Shown in pieces: positions 18,901 to 21,754 of a stretch of 21,754 bases of DNA; position 1 is the first letter of the stretch; each line of letters starts with the position of its first letter. The translations under genes were made by a program, and so were the position numbers. Under the pieces are notes generated by a model. It worked only from the letters and a program-made list of their open reading frames with translations. It ran no database searches and was not told the origin of the DNA. This DNA is from a virus. The stretch is from the IMG/VR virus record IMGVR_UViG_3300042906_000698, positions 1 to 21,754 of that record, one strand, 5' to 3'.

Positions 18901-19397
18901 TTGAGTTTACAGACCTAGAAGAAGTATTGTTGGTCACACCTCCTATGGTCTTTGAAGATTTCCGTGGAACAAACGTAGAAATTTTCAATAAAGCCTTGTA
19001 TGGGAATGGTGTCTTAGATAAAGTCAAATGGAAAATTGATAGTGTCAGCACATCGAGGCAACATGTCTTACGTGGTGTTCACGGAGACGAAAAGACCTAC
19101 AAGTTGATTAGTTGTCTTTATGGTACAATCTATTTGTTGGTCGTTGATAATAGACCTTGGTCGCCACAATATAAAGAGTGGACATCTTTTACTTTATCCG
19201 ACAAGAATCACAAACAAGTTTTAGTACCACCAGGCTTTGGCAATGGCCATCTGGTTATGTCTGAAACTGCGGTGTTTCATTACAAGTGGTCGGAGTATTA
19301 TGACCAAGAAGCACAATTTACAATCAAATGGAATGATCCAGAATATGAATTCTGGTGGCCAGTTAAACACCCTATTTTATCCCTAAGAGATTACTAA
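18897..19397 (+). CDS. RmlC-like sugar 3,5-epimerase cupin (166 aa)
   Basis: The cupin signature of dTDP-4-dehydrorhamnose 3,5-epimerases is seen: RQHVLRGVHGDEKTYKLI with the catalytic-type H62, a following ISCLYGTIYLLVVD, and LVPPGFGNGHLVMSETAVFH. The family normally ends at about 180 residues, so this is near full length. It would epimerise a nucleotide-linked 4-keto sugar. It overlaps the glycosyltransferase by four nt and the ClpP-like gene by one nt. No dehydratase or RmlA/B/D gene is in the window, so the sugar precursor must come from the host or from elsewhere in the phage. Confidence 0.82.
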   Translation: MIEFTDLEEVLLVTPPMVFEDFRGTNVEIFNKALYGNGVLDKVKWKIDSVSTSRQHVLRGVHGDEKTYKLISCLYGTIYLLVVDNRPWSPQYKEWTSFTLSDKNHKQVLVPPGFGNGHLVMSETAVFHYKWSEYYDQEAQFTIKWNDPEYEFWWPVKHPILSLRDY

Positions 19398-19960
19398 TGA
19401 AAAAAGAAGACTTGATGATTCCTGCCGAAGAAAAGATTAGTATCGGTTTATTGAACGCACACGTACATTTTCTCTCAGGCGAAATTAATGAGGAAACTGT
19501 AAAGAGTGCTATTCAATGGATTGTATATGAAAACTTGAATACGTCAAGTGATACTCCCCTCAGTTTGTATATCAATTCAACTGGTGGTGATTTGAGTGAA
19601 GCTTTTGCACTTACAGATATAATGCGTAATTCAAATCGTGTTATCAGAACGTTTGGTTTGGGTTCAGTATGCTCAGCCGCCTTTTTAATCTTTGCTTCAG
19701 GAACTCAGGGGCATAGATATATCGCTAAGAATACCAGTATTATGTGTCACCAATATGCTTCTGAAATGAATGGTAAATACCATGACATGAAAGCCTATGT
19801 ACGTGAAAGTGAGCTTGCTAATACCCGAATGAATAAGTTATTGCAAGAATGTACTGGTATGGATTCTAGAAGCGTTAAAACTAAACTTCTTCCACCAAGT
19901 GATGTTTGGTTTACCGCTGAAGAATTAGTAGAACTAAGTGTAGCAGACCAAATTTTTTAG
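19397..19960 (+). CDS. ClpP-like serine protease (187 aa)
   Basis: A complete ClpP-type triad can be placed: S93 in GSVCSAAF, H118 in SIMCHQYAS and D169 in PPSDVWFTAEE. The oxyanion/gating region STGGDLSEAFALTDIM (residues 61-76) matches the family. ClpP subunits form chambered proteases; relatives in phages can also serve as capsid maturation proteases, but no capsid gene is nearby. Length is close to mature ClpP without its propeptide. TAATG overlap with the epimerase gene indicates coupled translation. Confidence 0.85.
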   Translation: MKKEDLMIPAEEKISIGLLNAHVHFLSGEINEETVKSAIQWIVYENLNTSSDTPLSLYINSTGGDLSEAFALTDIMRNSNRVIRTFGLGSVCSAAFLIFASGTQGHRYIAKNTSIMCHQYASEMNGKYHDMKAYVRESELANTRMNKLLQECTGMDSRSVKTKLLPPSDVWFTAEELVELSVADQIF

Positions 19961-19977
19961 GAGAAGTGTTTTCTAGT

Positions 19978-20130
19978 ATGTTAAGCGGCGGTAAAAAGGT
20001 TGAAAAACCTCAAAGAACAAAATTTAGAAAGAATACGGATAATTTGAATCAGAAGAATTCGAATAAACCGAAACACCATGACCGATCCTTTTATCGGTTA
20101 GTAAAAGAGGAAAAAGAATATGTCTTATAG
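19978..20130 (+). CDS. Small basic protein (50 aa)
   Basis: The product is very basic (MLSGGKKVEKPQRTKFRKNT) and polar, with no hydrophobic core, so it may be disordered or nucleic-acid binding. AGGAG at 19959-19963 is rather far from the ATG; an in-frame GTG at 19966 is possible but too close to it. The 3' end overlaps the next gene by 11 nt. Family unknown. Confidence 0.55.
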   Translation: MLSGGKKVEKPQRTKFRKNTDNLNQKNSNKPKHHDRSFYRLVKEEKEYVL

Positions 20131-20287
20131 AAATAACCTCAGAGAACGAATTGCTGAATTGCAAAAAGAAATTACCGAAGACAAAGGTCAAATCGAAGCC
20201 TTGAAAAAAGAATTGAAAAGACTTGAAATGGCTGAATTTGAAGAAGATTTGTCGGAAGAATCTAATCAGCAACTACTAAAAGGTTGA
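20120..20287 (+). CDS. Small coiled-coil protein (55 aa)
   Basis: Nearly all of the protein is a charged heptad-like helix (RIAELQKEITEDKGQIEALK) with an acidic end (EEDLSEESNQQ). GAGG precedes the ATG. It ends immediately before the stem-loop of the next promoter cassette. Dimerisation is likely; function unknown. Confidence 0.7.
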   Translation: MSYRNNLRERIAELQKEITEDKGQIEALKKELKRLEMAEFEEDLSEESNQQLLKG

Positions 20288-20305
20288 TGTTGTTTTAATA
20301 CAACA
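20288..20305 (+). other. Stem-loop upstream of promoter (cassette copy 3)
   Basis: TGTTGT at 20288-20293 pairs with ACAACA at 20300-20305, six nt before a perfect -35 box. It starts right after the TGA of the coiled-coil gene. Same stem sequence as the cassette at 13623-13640. Confidence 0.6.
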
Positions 20306-20311
20306 ACCCGC

Positions 20312-20340
20312 TTGACATTTCCATCAATATCTGTTAAGGT
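20312..20340 (+). promoter_or_regulatory. sigma70-type promoter for the SWIM gene
   Basis: TTGACATTT as in the 1871 promoter, a 17-nt spacer and a weak -10 TAAGGT (20335-20340), preceded by GT as in GTTAGAAT at 1891-1898. Six nt separate it from the ATG at 20347. AAGG inside the -10 could alternatively act as a ribosome-binding site. Confidence 0.55.
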
Positions 20341-20346
20341 ATTGGT

Positions 20347-20730
20347 ATGAGTGAAATTCTGCAAGAAACTACAATTTGGACAGGCCATTATGGTGCCTGT
20401 AATCACACGTATTTACTAGATAATCAAAATAAGATTATCGCATATATCAAACAAAATGATAATAAAGTAAATATATTAAAAACCCAAATCAAACTAGATA
20501 AACGTTATCGGACATTTAATAAAGTCCGTAATATTCAATTAGAATTATTATCTGGTAAATCCATAAAGAATAATACCCGTATATTCAAAGTAAAAAGTAA
20601 AGATAAAGAATATAATGTTGAATTAATAGATTCTCATTATACCTGCACCTGTACTGGTTTTAATTTTCGTGGTAAATGTAAACATATTGACGCTGTTGCA
20701 AAAACACTACAGTCTGCCGAAATCGCTTGA
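20347..20730 (+). CDS. SWIM zinc-finger protein (127 aa)
   Basis: The SWIM signature CxCx8CxH is present at C100-T-C102...C111-K-H113 (YTCTCTGFNFRGKCKHIDAV). The N-terminal 90 residues are basic with beta character (IYIKQ..VNILKTQIKL). SWIM domains bind DNA or proteins; small SWIM proteins of this layout occur in T4-type cyanophages. The start lies six nt after the promoter's -10 box. The 3' end overlaps the next promoter's -35 box. Confidence 0.8.
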   Translation: MSEILQETTIWTGHYGACNHTYLLDNQNKIIAYIKQNDNKVNILKTQIKLDKRYRTFNKVRNIQLELLSGKSIKNNTRIFKVKSKDKEYNVELIDSHYTCTCTGFNFRGKCKHIDAVAKTLQSAEIA

Positions 20731-20754
20731 CAAACCTGCCCGAATCTGTATAAT
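20727..20754 (+). promoter_or_regulatory. sigma70 promoter for the 20784 operon
   Basis: TTGACA (20727-20732), 16-nt spacer, TATAAT (20749-20754): both hexamers are perfect. The mRNA would have a normal leader of about 23 nt with AAGGA before the ATG at 20784. It overlaps the end of the SWIM gene. Confidence 0.88.
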
Positions 20755-20783
20755 GGTACCTGTTGAGTTGATAAGGACATCAA

Positions 20784-21020
20784 ATGAAAGATAAATTGAC
20801 ATGGGAATTGCAGGCATATGGCTCGCCTGCTGATGATATCATTGCTTCTGTGGAAGAATCAATGACTTTTAAATTTTCAGGTGTGGGCATGGTCATTGCT
20901 TCGTACCTGTCGGATGCTCAAGAAATGTTAGAGCGTGACAACAAAAACGCTTCTCGCCAATATATCAATATTGCTAAAATGTTGATAATGCATTATGACC
21001 TTGGTTTCAAACGTGCTTAA
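20784..21020 (+). CDS. Small helical phage protein (78 aa)
   Basis: The product starts MKDKLTWELQAYGSPADD and is helical, with VIASYLSDAQEMLERDNKNA and NIAKMLIMHYDLGF. No family recognised, though similar short proteins are common in T4-type early regions. AAGGA lies before the ATG. Confidence 0.72.
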   Translation: MKDKLTWELQAYGSPADDIIASVEESMTFKFSGVGMVIASYLSDAQEMLERDNKNASRQYINIAKMLIMHYDLGFKRA

Positions 21021-21030
21021 GGATAAAAAA

Positions 21031-21303
21031 ATGTCTGCTACAAAAGAATACACCATCGAAATTTACAAAACCGACCGCCGCACAAAAGAAGGCCGCCGTC
21101 TGGTTGCTAAACAGGAATTTGCTCCTGTAACTAAAGATTACATCGGCTACGTAGCTGATGCAAAGCGCAATTTAGGTTTTACTGTAGAAGTTTTTGAAAC
21201 CTGGGTTACTAAAAAGAATTTAATTTCTGGAAAAGAATATCAGGAAAAATACGATACACCGCATTTTTGCTCTGCTTCTTCAGAATCATATTGGTCAATG
21301 TAA
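21031..21303 (+). CDS. Conserved hypothetical phage protein (90 aa)
   Basis: Start chosen at MSATKEYTIEIYKTDRRTKE because AAGGATAAAAAA precedes it; an in-frame ATG at 20995 would lie within the previous gene. The predicted fold is beta-rich at first (YTIEIYKTDRR) with a short helix and an aromatic C-terminus. Unknown function. It shares the AAGGATAAAA leader pattern with the next gene. Confidence 0.72.
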   Translation: MSATKEYTIEIYKTDRRTKEGRRLVAKQEFAPVTKDYIGYVADAKRNLGFTVEVFETWVTKKNLISGKEYQEKYDTPHFCSASSESYWSM

Positions 21304-21312
21304 GGATAAAAA

Positions 21313-21624
21313 ATGAAATTGCTCATCACCACACAAAATTTAGAAAACTACGGCGCCCATGATTGGGACGGAGTTGGCGAGTGCCCACAATATTGGAAAG
21401 CCAAGGGTGGTAGTGATTATGTGGTAAAGAATTTTACCAATTTCAATAATACCACAGAAGCCGTTATGGCTCTCCGTGGCCAAATTGAAGAGGACAGCGA
21501 GTATTATCGTTCCTTTATTATTGATTGGGAAGTTGTGGCTGATGACTACCTCACCGAGTTTGAGCAAATGCAGCTGGACTATGAAGGCAAGATTCGTTTT
21601 GCTGCCAAAGAATTGACATTGTAA
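21313..21624 (+). CDS. Conserved hypothetical phage protein (103 aa)
   Basis: The opening MKLLITTQNLENYGAHDWDG and the following CPQYWKAKGGSDYV resemble a conserved small protein of T4-type phages with no known function. The C-terminal half is helical and acidic (LTEFEQMQLDYEGKI). AAGGATAAAAA precedes the ATG, giving normal spacing. Confidence 0.75.
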   Translation: MKLLITTQNLENYGAHDWDGVGECPQYWKAKGGSDYVVKNFTNFNNTTEAVMALRGQIEEDSEYYRSFIIDWEVVADDYLTEFEQMQLDYEGKIRFAAKELTL

Positions 21625-21633
21625 GGATATATT

Positions 21634-21754
21634 ATGTGGCGAATTGTTTATTTAAATGACAGATATGGTATAATGAATTTGCTGACCGAAGAATGCTGCG
21701 GTTGGTATGAATTTAAATCGGATGCTAAAGAAGCTTTCGAATCTTTGCGTAAAA
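21634..21754 (+). CDS. Small phage protein, cut by window end (partial)
   Basis: AAGGATATATT precedes the ATG at 21634. Forty codons are visible, beginning MWRIVYLNDRYGIMNLLTEE and containing a CCGW segment; the frame is open to the window edge. A TGGTATAAT at about 21666-21674 inside the gene resembles an extended -10 promoter. Function unknown. Confidence 0.6.
   Translation, partial: MWRIVYLNDRYGIMNLLTEECCGWYEFKSDAKEAFESLRK

Overview
The window looks like part of a large T4-type myovirus genome, probably from an aquatic phage of a Gram-negative host. It has small ORFs packed end to end with ATGA overlaps, a FEN/PIN exonuclease of the T4 RNase H kind, a DUF6433-like protein, SWIM, Api92/YubB-like and SH3-barrel (DUF2693-like) proteins, an array of 22 recognisable tRNA genes plus one divergent tRNA-like element, and near-consensus sigma70 promoters. 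Base composition is AT-rich. No capsid or tail gene is recognised, so this appears to be an accessory/early region plus one reverse-strand cluster. The taxonomy is inferred from gene content, not from a marker tree.

Layout. 1-1815: run of nine small overlapping ORFs of unknown role. 1846-4392: a hairpin-promoter cassette, then GIY-YIG, SprT-like, ArfA-like, Api92-like, membrane and SH3-barrel genes. 4406-4480: divergent initiator-tRNA-like cloverleaf just upstream of a GNAT-like gene. 4981-5206: isolated unit with a consensus promoter, a structured RNA/small ORF and an intrinsic terminator. 5259-8033: tRNA array (all amino acids except Phe), interrupted by a 21-bp inverted-repeat element, a 204-nt gap and a YkuK-like RNase H-fold gene. 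8044-8790: secreted D-Ala-D-Ala carboxypeptidase. 8746-13538 (reverse strand): six-gene cluster of envelope proteins, two of them large secreted low-complexity proteins. 13648-16384: second forward operon with a metallophosphoesterase. 16426-17724: exonuclease and DUF6433-like gene. 17726-19960: coupled operon with a nucleotidyltransferase, glycosyltransferase, RmlC-like epimerase and ClpP-like protease. 19978-21754: small early-type genes under two more promoters.

How it fits together. The tRNA array, the ArfA-like rescue factor and the initiator-tRNA-like element all point to phage intervention in host translation. The carboxypeptidase and the reverse cluster point to remodelling of the cell envelope or surface. 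The sugar genes could modify a surface glycan or virion component. Several forward promoters place an ATG exactly where transcription should start (six nt after the -10 hexamer), suggesting leaderless early mRNAs; three of the promoters are preceded by a similar TGTTG/CAACA stem-loop, like the promoter-stem-loop cassettes known in T4-type phages.
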